Shown here in pieces: positions 54,765 through 62,246 of a stretch of DNA of 64,000 bases (positions are counted from its first letter, which is position 1; the number at the start of each line of letters is the position of its first letter). Source of the DNA: Candidatus Thalassarchaeaceae archaeon (GTDB lineage Archaea > Thermoplasmatota > Poseidoniia > Poseidoniales > Thalassarchaeaceae). The notes under the pieces were generated by a model. It was not told the DNA's origin. It saw only the letters and a program-made list of their open reading frames with translations, and searched no databases. Position numbers and translations under genes: made by a program. Where the stretch lies: NCBI GenBank assembly GCA_029250605.1, contig JAQXEZ010000014.1, positions 124,001 to 188,000 on the forward strand, given 5' to 3'.

Positions 54765-55901
54765 TCATGACATCGACAGGCCGTGGTGCTTGCCAGCAGT
54801 TGCCGTTCGATGCAAGAACCTCTCGAAATGGATTCTCGGGTATGTGGAGCGCTGCAATCCTACATCACACTCCGATAGTGCATCTAGCATCTCCTCTCTG
54901 AGTGTTTGGGGGACGCTTAGCCTCCTACCGACGATGACACCGTGGATTTGTGAAATTAGATCAGTCGCATCAAGGCCGTGATTGTTCATGAGGTCATCCA
55001 CCTCTGCCATTGCTCCAGAGAGGGCTTTCCTATTCCTCCCTCCGTGATTTTCCCACTTCCATTCTACTACCTTGCCCCTGATTGCCAACTCCACCAGCCT
55101 CCTACCGGCTTGGAGGGTTGATGCCTGGACCATCTTGTGTACTGAAGATCTGTCTGATACAAGATTCCTGATTTCAAGCATCTCGAGGGTGAAGATAGCC
55201 TTCTTCAGATTTCCATCTGAGATGTATGCTATGTCTTCCAACACTCCCTCCGCGGGTTCGCAGTTATTCCTCCTTGCAATCTCAGAAAGTGTTGTAGTGA
55301 TGGTTTCCCTTTCGGTAGAGGGGATTCGGATCATCTGACTTCGAGAACGGAGTGCATCGATTATCCGTGATGGGGCTCGAGCAACCAGCACAAACCTAGA
55401 GGCGGTGCCCACTGTTTCCATCATCCTTCTGAGGTATGCTTGACGGATATGTCCCAAATAGTCCGCGTCTTCTATTACAATCAATCGACTAATTGGAATG
55501 GTGCCGGCCTTGGTCTCGACCTCCGAGCCAGCTGGAGCAACCTCCTCGGGGTCGGAAATCGAGATCCCCCTGTCGAATGCATCTAGGCTGGTCCTACCTG
55601 CGAGTGTGTCCTTCTCGGATCCGCTTGGCCTGAGGAATTCCTCAAAGGTAGCCATGGCGCCCCTCTGCCTGACCAGGTCACGAGCTTGCAGAATGTGTGT
55701 GGTGGACTTCCATCCCGGCCCGAGAATCTGCCTTGCGAACAGTCTCCAGCACGTCGTCTTGCCTACACCGGCTGGGCCAGTGATCATCAGATGGGGCGGA
55801 ACAGCGGAGGTGCTCGTCGACAGTAGAGCCTGTTTCACTGAACTAGGCACCGCCAGTTCTTCGAACCTTGTGGGTGCCTCTGTCACGAGCCAACTCGCCA
55901 T
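54765..55901 (-). CDS. RFC-type clamp loader subunit with altered Walker B
   Basis: The protein is an AAA+ ATPase of the replication factor C family, which loads the PCNA sliding clamp onto primed DNA. Features: RFEELAVPSSVKQALL at the N-terminus, Walker A TGPAGVGKTTCWRLFA near residue 41, an insertion of about 50 residues rich in Ser, Gly and Glu, Walker B LIVIEDADYL near 140, sensor-like VARAPSRIIDALRSRSQMI, and a C-terminal collar (ISQIHGVIVGRRLSVPQTLR). The usual Walker B Asp-Glu is reversed to Glu-Asp, and the SRC arginine-finger motif reads SRS. It may therefore be a structural or slow ATPase subunit of the loader (inference). Confidence 0.85.
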   Translation of the reverse strand: MASWLVTEAPTRFEELAVPSSVKQALLSTSTSAVPPHLMITGPAGVGKTTCWRLFARQILGPGWKSTTHILQARDLVRQRGAMATFEEFLRPSGSEKDTLAGRTSLDAFDRGISISDPEEVAPAGSEVETKAGTIPISRLIVIEDADYLGHIRQAYLRRMMETVGTASRFVLVARAPSRIIDALRSRSQMIRIPSTERETITTTLSEIARRNNCEPAEGVLEDIAYISDGNLKKAIFTLEMLEIRNLVSDRSSVHKMVQASTLQAGRRLVELAIRGKVVEWKWENHGGRNRKALSGAMAEVDDLMNNHGLDATDLISQIHGVIVGRRLSVPQTLREEMLDALSECDVGLQRSTYPRIHFERFLHRTATAGKHHGLSMS

Positions 55902-55940
55902 GTTCGTATGGGAGAGAGGAGGGCCTTGAACTCAACGATG

Positions 55941-56204
55941 CTACTCTGCCTTGAGGACCTTGGTCATGCCATCCTTTCGGGGCTTGACGAAAATTCGGTA
56001 TCCGCACTTGTGGCAGGACTTGCCGGTCGAGCCAGCCTCGGCCCATGCCATGAAGCCGCAGTTAACGCACTTGTAACGAATCTCGAGGGGGTCCATGGGA
56101 GAATTGCAATGGCTACATTGCTCATCTGATGTAGGGTTGTATGCCCTCTTATCGGTCCTGTTGCAGTTCCTGCACTTGTGTAGGATGTTCTGATCTCCCT
56201 TCAT
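55941..56204 (-). CDS. RpoP (Rpb12)-like zinc ribbon protein with an extra N-terminal zinc ribbon
   Basis: From the ATG at 56204 the protein has 87 residues and two zinc ribbons. The N-terminal one is HKCRNCNRTDKR with CSHCNSPMDP. The C-terminal one, IRYKCVNCGFMAWAEAG with SCHKCGYRIFVKPRKDG, matches the archaeal RNA polymerase subunit P, including the basic end. Canonical RpoP is only about 45-50 residues, so the first ribbon is an addition. It may be the polymerase subunit or a related nucleic-acid-binding protein. The frame extends twelve codons upstream. It is six bases downstream of the guaA amidotransferase gene. Confidence 0.75.
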   Translation of the reverse strand: MKGDQNILHKCRNCNRTDKRAYNPTSDEQCSHCNSPMDPLEIRYKCVNCGFMAWAEAGSTGKSCHKCGYRIFVKPRKDGMTKVLKAE

Positions 56205-56246
56205 TGCTACCGAGCCGGCGACCTGCCGGGCCTTCTTCAACCTGTC

Positions 56247-56837
56247 CTATGTTGATTTGGAAGATTTGCATATCCTGACGAAGTTCTCAAAGATGTTCGA
56301 ACCGAACTCCGTGTCATTGACCTCTGGGTGGAACTGCAGGCCGAATCTGCTCAGATCCTCGTTCTGCATTGCTTGGACCTTGCATGACTCGCTTTGTGCG
56401 ACTGCAATGAAGCCTGGGGGTGTAACGGTAACCTCGTCGTTGTGACTCTCCCATACTGTCTGCTCCGATGGGGTCCCTTTGAACAGGGCCCCTCCGTCAC
56501 CCACTAGGGAAATGGTTGCAGCTCCAAATTCGGGCTTGGGGGCCTCGTCCGCATCTCCACCGTAGTGACGTGCCATGAACTGGTGCCCTGCGCATATTCC
56601 CAGAATGGGAACTCCCAATGATAGGTAATCAGCACAATTCCCTAGTTCCCCGGTGAGTCCGACTCGGGCCGCCCCCCCTGACAAGATTAGCCCGTCTAAT
56701 TCTCTGAGTTCCTCTATAGGCGTGTTGTTTGGAATAATCTGGGTTTCCACGCCTAGATATCGTAGCATTCTCCACTCTCGATGTGTCCACTGGCCTCCGT
56801 TATCGATGACGTCGATGACTACTCGGTCGCCTCCCAT
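56247..56837 (-). CDS. guaAA: GMP synthase, glutamine amidotransferase subunit
   Basis: Archaea split GMP synthase into two polypeptides; this is the one that releases ammonia from glutamine for the amination of XMP. The class I amidotransferase triad is intact: Cys in ILGICAGHQFMARHYGG, and His and Glu in LQFHPEVNDTEFG. The N-terminus VIDVIDNGGQWTHREWRML is family-like. It has 196 residues. The synthetase subunit gene is not in the window. Confidence 0.95.
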   Translation of the reverse strand: MGGDRVVIDVIDNGGQWTHREWRMLRYLGVETQIIPNNTPIEELRELDGLILSGGAARVGLTGELGNCADYLSLGVPILGICAGHQFMARHYGGDADEAPKPEFGAATISLVGDGGALFKGTPSEQTVWESHNDEVTVTPPGFIAVAQSESCKVQAMQNEDLSRFGLQFHPEVNDTEFGSNIFENFVRICKSSKST

Positions 56838-56917
56838 GCAGAGCCTGAGTGGGGTTGGGTCATCAATAATGCCCCCCTCAAACCTTGAAAAAGGGAGGCA
56901 AACTCGACAGAGGGCCG

Positions 56918-56993
56918 GCCCCGATGGTGTAGTGGCCTATCATGCAGCCCTGTCGAGGCTGCGACCCGGGTTCAAATCCCGGTCGGGGCGCCA
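56918..56993 (+). tRNA. tRNA-Asp (anticodon GTC), with encoded CCA
   Basis: Acceptor GCCCCGA pairs with TCGGGGC, discriminator G, T arm CCGGG-TTCAAAT-CCCGG. The anticodon stem CAGCC/GGCTG carries loop CTGTCGA, giving anticodon GTC. CCA is encoded at 56991-56993. A short T-run follows at about 57016. The remaining spacer to 57196 holds nothing I recognise. Confidence 0.94.
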
Positions 56994-57196
56994 CTCAGTC
57001 TCCCTTCTAGAGGTGCTTTTTGCTGCTATCTTTGGACGCCAGAGGAGTGTTGTCTTACCCTTTTTACCACGTTTCGGGTTTGAGAAAATTGATCCCCATA
57101 GGAACATCTCTCCGAAGCAGCAGAGAAACTCGAATCAATAGTTGGAGCATATCTCATTGAAGGTAGGTGCATGCGTTAGTCTTGTCTACGTCAATT

Positions 57197-58369
57197 CTAC
57201 TGGGGCGCAATCCACGCCTCAAAGGAGCACAATCTGAGGGTGCTGCTGTAATCCCTCTTTATTTTGAGAGATGGCTCATGGAAGTCCTGAAGGAGTTTGG
57301 GTAGAGATCTCTTTATCTCTTCATTGGCATCTAGGATTTCACTCTCGGAAACTACCACCCTCCCCCTGACCAGAGAGGGAGTGGACATATCAAGAAGTGG
57401 CACTAGAGATGGGAGGAATTCTATTGTTCGATGGGGGAGGTTAACTATGACCAAGTCCCAAAGCCCGACCAGCGAATCGTGTTCACGAAGCCGAGAGGCG
57501 TCTGCAATCCCGATGATTCTATCCTCGAAGATTCTTGAGATTGGAGAAGGCTCAGGAGGGTAGTCCCTGCGATCCCACCTCCTTAGGTTGTCCAAGAGAA
57601 GCGTGACGGCCTCTGGATTCAGGTCGGAAGCAAGGGCGTGATTGACCAGTTCTGGCTCGGACAGCAGGGTTGCTAAGGCTGGTCCGACACCGCAAAAGGG
57701 ATCGCAGACATTGATCGGCCGACCTATTACTGCTCGTAACTCCTTGGACAGTGATAGTGTCTCAAGCCTCTCCGACTGGAGCTTTGTGGAGAAGTATGCC
57801 TTGTTTGGATCGCAGGCGATTGATCTGCCTGACTCCCTGACTAGTACCCTGGTGCTGCATGCCGATTCTGGGATATTGTCTGTGACTATCTCCCCGCCGA
57901 CCCTAGCCCCTATGGGAGTTAGTTTTCGAATCCTTAGCTCTCCTTGGACGCCCTCGTCGTTCAGCACGAGCCTGATGTGGGGGTGGGCTCGGAGCTTCGC
58001 CTCGGCAATCCTAGAGGAGTACGGCTCAAGGATGGCCTCTATTCTGACAACCATCATGTCTGAAATGAACTCGTGGGAAGAGGGCCAGTCCTCGCCGAAT
58101 GCCTCGATCTCGTCCTTGTCAACGAGTAATGCTAGGTGATTCCACCAATCGGAGTCCACCCTATTGTCGAAGGTTCCCTCGTGCTGGACAATCTGATGGC
58201 CATCTAGCGGACTCGTCATTTCAATAGGGGCTCCGAGGTCTATGGGGACCAGCCTGTGTTCGCCGTCTTCGTCGGGAATCACTCTCATCCCTGTTGCTAG
58301 CCACCCTCTGTCCCTGAGCACCACCAGAACATCCTCGACCGCGCGATTTGGGACTCTCAAGTGGCGCAT
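57197..58369 (-). CDS. tRNA (guanine37-N1)-methyltransferase, Trm5/Taw2 family
   Basis: The 390-residue chain has the Met-10+ family arrangement. An N-terminal region of about 130 residues precedes a beta-strand domain (AKLRAHPHIRLVLNDEGVQG; LTPIGARVGGEIVT). The SAM-binding core follows: NVCDPFCGVGPALATLL, then HALASDLNPEAVTLLLDNL and the catalytic-region VIVNLPHRTIEFLPSL. Trm5 methylates G37 next to the anticodon to prevent frameshifting; its relative Taw2 transfers the aminocarboxypropyl group in wyosine synthesis. The NLPH motif, where NPP(Y/H/F) or NLP is found in the family, fits the Trm5 side better, but the two are not fully separated by eye. Confidence 0.8.
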   Translation of the reverse strand: MRHLRVPNRAVEDVLVVLRDRGWLATGMRVIPDEDGEHRLVPIDLGAPIEMTSPLDGHQIVQHEGTFDNRVDSDWWNHLALLVDKDEIEAFGEDWPSSHEFISDMMVVRIEAILEPYSSRIAEAKLRAHPHIRLVLNDEGVQGELRIRKLTPIGARVGGEIVTDNIPESACSTRVLVRESGRSIACDPNKAYFSTKLQSERLETLSLSKELRAVIGRPINVCDPFCGVGPALATLLSEPELVNHALASDLNPEAVTLLLDNLRRWDRRDYPPEPSPISRIFEDRIIGIADASRLREHDSLVGLWDLVIVNLPHRTIEFLPSLVPLLDMSTPSLVRGRVVVSESEILDANEEIKRSLPKLLQDFHEPSLKIKRDYSSTLRLCSFEAWIAPQ

Positions 58370-58424
58370 CACGTTGAAGTGCCGGCGGGCATCATCGCTT
58401 CACGATGACGGAGGTTAGAGGACT

Positions 58425-58943
58425 GTGATCAGGAGCGTTCTGATATCCCCGATTGGGCGCTACCTTCGAACGAGGAGGCTTTTCAGAGCAGCGAAAGAGA
58501 TGTCCCAGGAGAAGGCCAAGAGGCTGATGGTGATAGGTGATCCATGCAGTGGGAACTACTTCCAATTCATGTCCAGCATGTTCCCTAACTGCGAGCACGG
58601 TGACGTGACTGTGGACCTGTACGGATGCGATTCCTGCAACAGGATGGACATTAACGACATGTCAGCGTGGGGGGATTTCGAGGACGGTTCCTTCGTGGTG
58701 ATGGAAACAGGGGTACTCGGCTTCTCCAAGGATGTGGAGGCGGTCCTCGGACAGATTAAGAGGGTCTCCGGGGGCGACTTCCTCTCTGCGGGAGGGAACA
58801 GGGGTTTCCTGTGGGTGAATTACCTGTACAAGACTTACAGCAAGGATCTGATCTACTCCATGGACTCCTTCGACTCGAGAGAAGACGAGTGCTTCTCTGG
58901 TATCGAATTGGGTCAGAAGGGATCGTTTCGCCTGAAGTTCTGA
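58425..58943 (+). CDS. Putative divergent class I methyltransferase-like protein
   Basis: No family is certain for this 172-residue protein. Its strand and motif order resembles small SAM methyltransferases: a first strand and loop RLMVIGDPCSGNYFQFM, an acidic strand VTVDLYGCDSC, then RMDINDMSAWGDFEDGSFVV and GFSKDVEAVLGQIKRVSGGD, which parallels the usual motif IV-V text of Methyltransf_11 proteins. The glycine-rich SAM loop is poor (GDPCSGN). It starts with GTG at 58425, or ATG at 58500 just before the first strand. It lies 42 bases before dph5 on the same strand. Confidence 0.5.
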   Translation: MIRSVLISPIGRYLRTRRLFRAAKEMSQEKAKRLMVIGDPCSGNYFQFMSSMFPNCEHGDVTVDLYGCDSCNRMDINDMSAWGDFEDGSFVVMETGVLGFSKDVEAVLGQIKRVSGGDFLSAGGNRGFLWVNYLYKTYSKDLIYSMDSFDSREDECFSGIELGQKGSFRLKF

Positions 58944-58985
58944 GTGCAATCAGATTGATGTGCAGTGGAGCATGAGCGGTGGACG

Positions 58986-59804
58986 ATGGCATCCGAGGAA
59001 GTTCCTCCAGGGCTTTGGCTGATTGGAATCGGGCCGGGTGATCTGGGCCATATGACCGAGAGGGCAAAGAGCATTGCCAAGGGCTGCAGCAAGAGGTATC
59101 TGGAGGGTTACACAGCAGTTCTTCCAAAGGACCAAGAGGATCGTTTGGAGGTGGAGGTGGGTGCTTGGGAGAGGCTGATGAGGCCGTCCGTCGAGGACCC
59201 GGAGAATCTGCTGGAGGAGGCTCGGGAGAGATCCGTGGCACTGTTGGTCGTGGGTGATCCGATGCAGGCAACCACTCACATCGACCTAGAGGCAAGATGC
59301 ATGGAGGGGGATGTGAGTTTCGAGGTTGTCCCGGGAATGTCAGCAACGTCACTGGCTGTATCCCTATCCGGGTTGCAGTCCTACAAATTCGGAAGGCAGG
59401 TGACCCTGCCTTACCCCTATGGGGAGTACCTAGCCACCTCGCCACTGGAGATGATTGGATCGAATCGAAAAAACGGCCTGCATACTCTTGTTCTACTCGA
59501 TCTTGACCCGACTGGAATGGGCTTCGATCTGCCTACCCCGATGAATCCGCAGCAGGCGGTCTCGATCCTCGAAAGAATGTCGGAAAGAGTGCGGGAAGAG
59601 GAATCTAGAGAGGATATCGCTCCAGACGTTAGGGGATGGGATGGGATTCTGCTGAGCGATGTTGGGACTAGCAGGCAGAGGGTGTCTTCTGGTACTCTGG
59701 GGGACCTCTCGGTTATCGAGGGAGGCTATGTGCACACCCTGATTATCCCCTCTAACATGAGTGACAACGAGAAGGACGCCTTCCACAGAAGGAAGGCGTC
59801 CTAG
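58986..59804 (+). CDS. dph5: Diphthine synthase Dph5
   Basis: Dph5 methylates the modified histidine of elongation factor 2 on the way to diphthamide, a modification restricted to archaea and eukaryotes. The tetrapyrrole-methylase fold shows GLWLIGIGPGDLGHMTERA at the N-terminus, ERSVALLVVGDPMQATTHID as the SAM site, and VVPGMSATSLAVSLSGLQSY. The latter part has TLVLLDLDPTGMGF. It has 272 residues from the ATG at 58986. A GTG seven codons upstream is also possible. Confidence 0.95.
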   Translation: MASEEVPPGLWLIGIGPGDLGHMTERAKSIAKGCSKRYLEGYTAVLPKDQEDRLEVEVGAWERLMRPSVEDPENLLEEARERSVALLVVGDPMQATTHIDLEARCMEGDVSFEVVPGMSATSLAVSLSGLQSYKFGRQVTLPYPYGEYLATSPLEMIGSNRKNGLHTLVLLDLDPTGMGFDLPTPMNPQQAVSILERMSERVREEESREDIAPDVRGWDGILLSDVGTSRQRVSSGTLGDLSVIEGGYVHTLIIPSNMSDNEKDAFHRRKAS

Positions 59805-59853
59805 GTGGCCCGACGACCTCAAGACTTAGCCTCGTGTCCGGAGTCTCGATAGC

Positions 59854-61563
59854 ATGGCCAAGCCACCTGCAGAAGTCCGTTTCCCCGGTGACAAGAATCG
59901 CAGGCAGAGGTTGAGGGTCAGGGGAATAAAACAGGCATCAAAGGAAATCCAGAGAAGGTTGGAGAAGAACCTGGATGCGCTCCTTGACAACCCAGAGGGA
60001 TTCCTGCCTGAGATAGTCGGGGAGCTTGGCAAGGTCTCTCTCTTTGGATCGAAGGACCCGATGGCCCTCACCCTGAGGGAGTTGGAGGCCGTTTCGTCAA
60101 AGAGGAACGATGTGAGGTGGCTCAAGAAGAGAATGGGGAAGAGGGGCGGTGGGGACGTCGCTCGCTCGCTCGCTGGGAGCCTAGTCGCTGCTTCTGAGGA
60201 GGATTTGAGCACCGTGTCGGTGTTCAAGAGCGATGTCTACGGAAACGCGAGTTACCTGAAGAGGGGGAGCGGTCGGCCCGGGCACCTGGTTGGGATCCAG
60301 AACTTCAACCACCCCAGGCTTAGGCTACTGGTGTGGGACGATCATGCCAAGGCCGGACAATACTTCTTCTCATGGGATGGAGGATTCGTGTTCACCGGAT
60401 TCGAACCACGCCCTCCTGGAGAATGGGTGAGTTGGACTCTCGACAACACCTCAGTGGATCTCGAGGGGGACGGGTGCAAGTGGTCGATTGGCCTGAGCGA
60501 GGAGATCGTCGATTCCGGATCGAACACACCGGAGGGTTGGCTCAAGCTGGACTTCTCCGATGGTACAAAGGTCGGCCTCTCCCAAGCGGCTCTCGCTAAG
60601 ACGGATGAGCCCCTGGCTCGCAGCATAGCAGTCTCTATGATGCCGCCAAACAAGCTTGGAGAGGTCTGTGAAGCCTCGTGGATGTGGAAACCAGAGGGGT
60701 GGCCGGCTGACAGGCTCTTGCCCGAAGAGGGCATGGAGAGGGTTGGGGAGGTCCTCAGCACGTGGCTAAAGATGTCCTTGGAGGACAATGTCGTTTCTCG
60801 TGCGTGCAGAGCCAGCATTCTGAACTCTATTACCGACGGATTCGTCGTCGGAAACAACTGGTTCGCAGAGGGTGACAGGGATGGGTTCCTCAGGCACATG
60901 GGTGGCACCGAGGACGAACGCAGAGCGTTGTCCTGCATCCTCGACTCCACTGAGGGTGGGTTGCATGTGAGGTCAGACGGAGTCGTCCTTGACCTCGAGG
61001 ACCGGGTGATAAGGCTCGAGGACTCGTCTTGCCACCCAGTACTAGTTTCCCTGTGGGATGACTATGGATCGACTATCTTGGAGGGGATGTACAACCTGAC
61101 AGGGGACGAGGCCGAGAAGATTCACACGCGACAGGCGAAGAGGAAGCAAGGTTTCGGGGCGTTCCTGCGCGAGCTGAACGACTCTCTTAGCACGGCAATG
61201 AGGCTCGACAGGTTGCCCTGGGAGAGCGCTTTACTGCCGGGACCGCTCTCATTCGCAGACAGGTTAGTCAGGAAGGCTGCTGAGGATGGGGTCGCTTCGA
61301 CAGTATCAATGGCTAGGAAAGGCAGGGGCTTGGAGGCGGCGATGGGTTGGGCATGGCTGATGATGCATGAAAGGACAGAGTCCGATGCATGGAGGTTCGA
61401 TGAGGGGAGTCGTGACAAGGGGGGTGACTGGGTTCCCGCTCTGACTGCTGTTTGGGATGCTGCCCAAGCTCTCCTGCTGGAGGATGACTTGGAGTCCGTA
61501 ACCGACTATCGCTCGTCCATGGGATGGCTGGCTGAGGTCAGTGGATCTGGCCCCCTTCCCTAG
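59854..61563 (+). CDS. Hypothetical 569-residue protein
   Basis: I do not recognise this large cytosolic protein. The N-terminus is basic and helical (DKNRRQRLRVRGIKQASKEI). The middle has beta-rich text with aromatic residues (QYFFSWDGGFVFTGFEPRPP, VSWTLDNTSVDLEGDG), which could be a sugar- or ligand-binding sandwich. The C-terminal 250 residues are mainly helical (SFADRLVRKAAEDGVASTVS). There is no signal peptide or membrane helix. It follows dph5 by about 50 bases on the same strand and overlaps the convergent receiver-like gene by four bases. Confidence 0.7.
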   Translation: MAKPPAEVRFPGDKNRRQRLRVRGIKQASKEIQRRLEKNLDALLDNPEGFLPEIVGELGKVSLFGSKDPMALTLRELEAVSSKRNDVRWLKKRMGKRGGGDVARSLAGSLVAASEEDLSTVSVFKSDVYGNASYLKRGSGRPGHLVGIQNFNHPRLRLLVWDDHAKAGQYFFSWDGGFVFTGFEPRPPGEWVSWTLDNTSVDLEGDGCKWSIGLSEEIVDSGSNTPEGWLKLDFSDGTKVGLSQAALAKTDEPLARSIAVSMMPPNKLGEVCEASWMWKPEGWPADRLLPEEGMERVGEVLSTWLKMSLEDNVVSRACRASILNSITDGFVVGNNWFAEGDRDGFLRHMGGTEDERRALSCILDSTEGGLHVRSDGVVLDLEDRVIRLEDSSCHPVLVSLWDDYGSTILEGMYNLTGDEAEKIHTRQAKRKQGFGAFLRELNDSLSTAMRLDRLPWESALLPGPLSFADRLVRKAAEDGVASTVSMARKGRGLEAAMGWAWLMMHERTESDAWRFDEGSRDKGGDWVPALTAVWDAAQALLLEDDLESVTDYRSSMGWLAEVSGSGPLP

Positions 61564-62198
61564 AGTTCGACAAATCCAAGGTAGAACGCTACACCGAACC
61601 CTATTGATCCGATGATTGCCAGTGGAATCAAGATTCTCAGGGGTCTCCTCTTCCTCTTCGGTTTGGGTGGTTCTGGAGGAGTCATCATCGGAGATGGAGG
61701 CGCACTGGTCTCACTGGGGCCCTCTGGGAATTGAGGAGTAGACAGAGGTGGGAGGTCGGGTAGCTCCTCCTCCAGGTCGGGATAGAGGGTGTCCAGGTCT
61801 GCTAAGCCTGGGGCATCAGGAATAGGTCCGTTCATCAGGACCCATTTCTGGTCAATGTCTGCTCTGGTCAGAGGTGTCACCAGTACAGAAACCGCTCCGG
61901 CAGAGTAGGCTGCGTCGTTTGCCTTGCTCAATCGTGACTTGCTTACAACGAAGACTACTCTCGCTTCTGGGTCACTCTCACGAATTTCCAGAGCTGCGAC
62001 GTGCCCATCCATCGTTGGCAGGTTTAGCCCCAAGAAGACCATGTGTGGGTTCATCTTGACGTACTCGTCCACGGCCTTGTCCCCATCGTCGCAGATTTGG
62101 GAGTCCCACCCCCTCTGACTCATAATCGACTTCAGCCTACTCGCCGTGATCCCGTTCTCGTGGACTATGAGTGCGGTCGGCTTGCCATCCGTAGTCAT
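61560..62198 (-). CDS. Degenerate response-regulator receiver protein with C-terminal membrane anchor
   Basis: Residues 1-120 follow the CheY-like receiver fold: TALIVHENGITASRLKSIM, PHMVFLGLNLPTMDGHVAA, ARVVFVVSKSRLSKANDAAY and AGAVSVLVTPLTRADI. The phospho-accepting Asp is Gly (FLGLNLP), the first-loop acidic pair is His-Glu, and the invariant Lys is Thr (LVTP). It therefore cannot be phosphorylated in the usual way. A Pro-rich linker of about 60 residues follows, then a basic stretch (KPKRKRRPLR) and one membrane helix at the very end (ILIPLAIIGSIGFGVAFYLG). It would be a tail-anchored cytosolic scaffold or sensor. The ATG at 62198 is preferred to the one at 62213. Confidence 0.8.
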   Translation of the reverse strand: MTTDGKPTALIVHENGITASRLKSIMSQRGWDSQICDDGDKAVDEYVKMNPHMVFLGLNLPTMDGHVAALEIRESDPEARVVFVVSKSRLSKANDAAYSAGAVSVLVTPLTRADIDQKWVLMNGPIPDAPGLADLDTLYPDLEEELPDLPPLSTPQFPEGPSETSAPPSPMMTPPEPPKPKRKRRPLRILIPLAIIGSIGFGVAFYLGFVEL

Positions 62199-62246
62199 CT
62201 GGTGCTCCCACATAGGATGGGGGTCAAGAAGGGGCTGGTCGATGGC

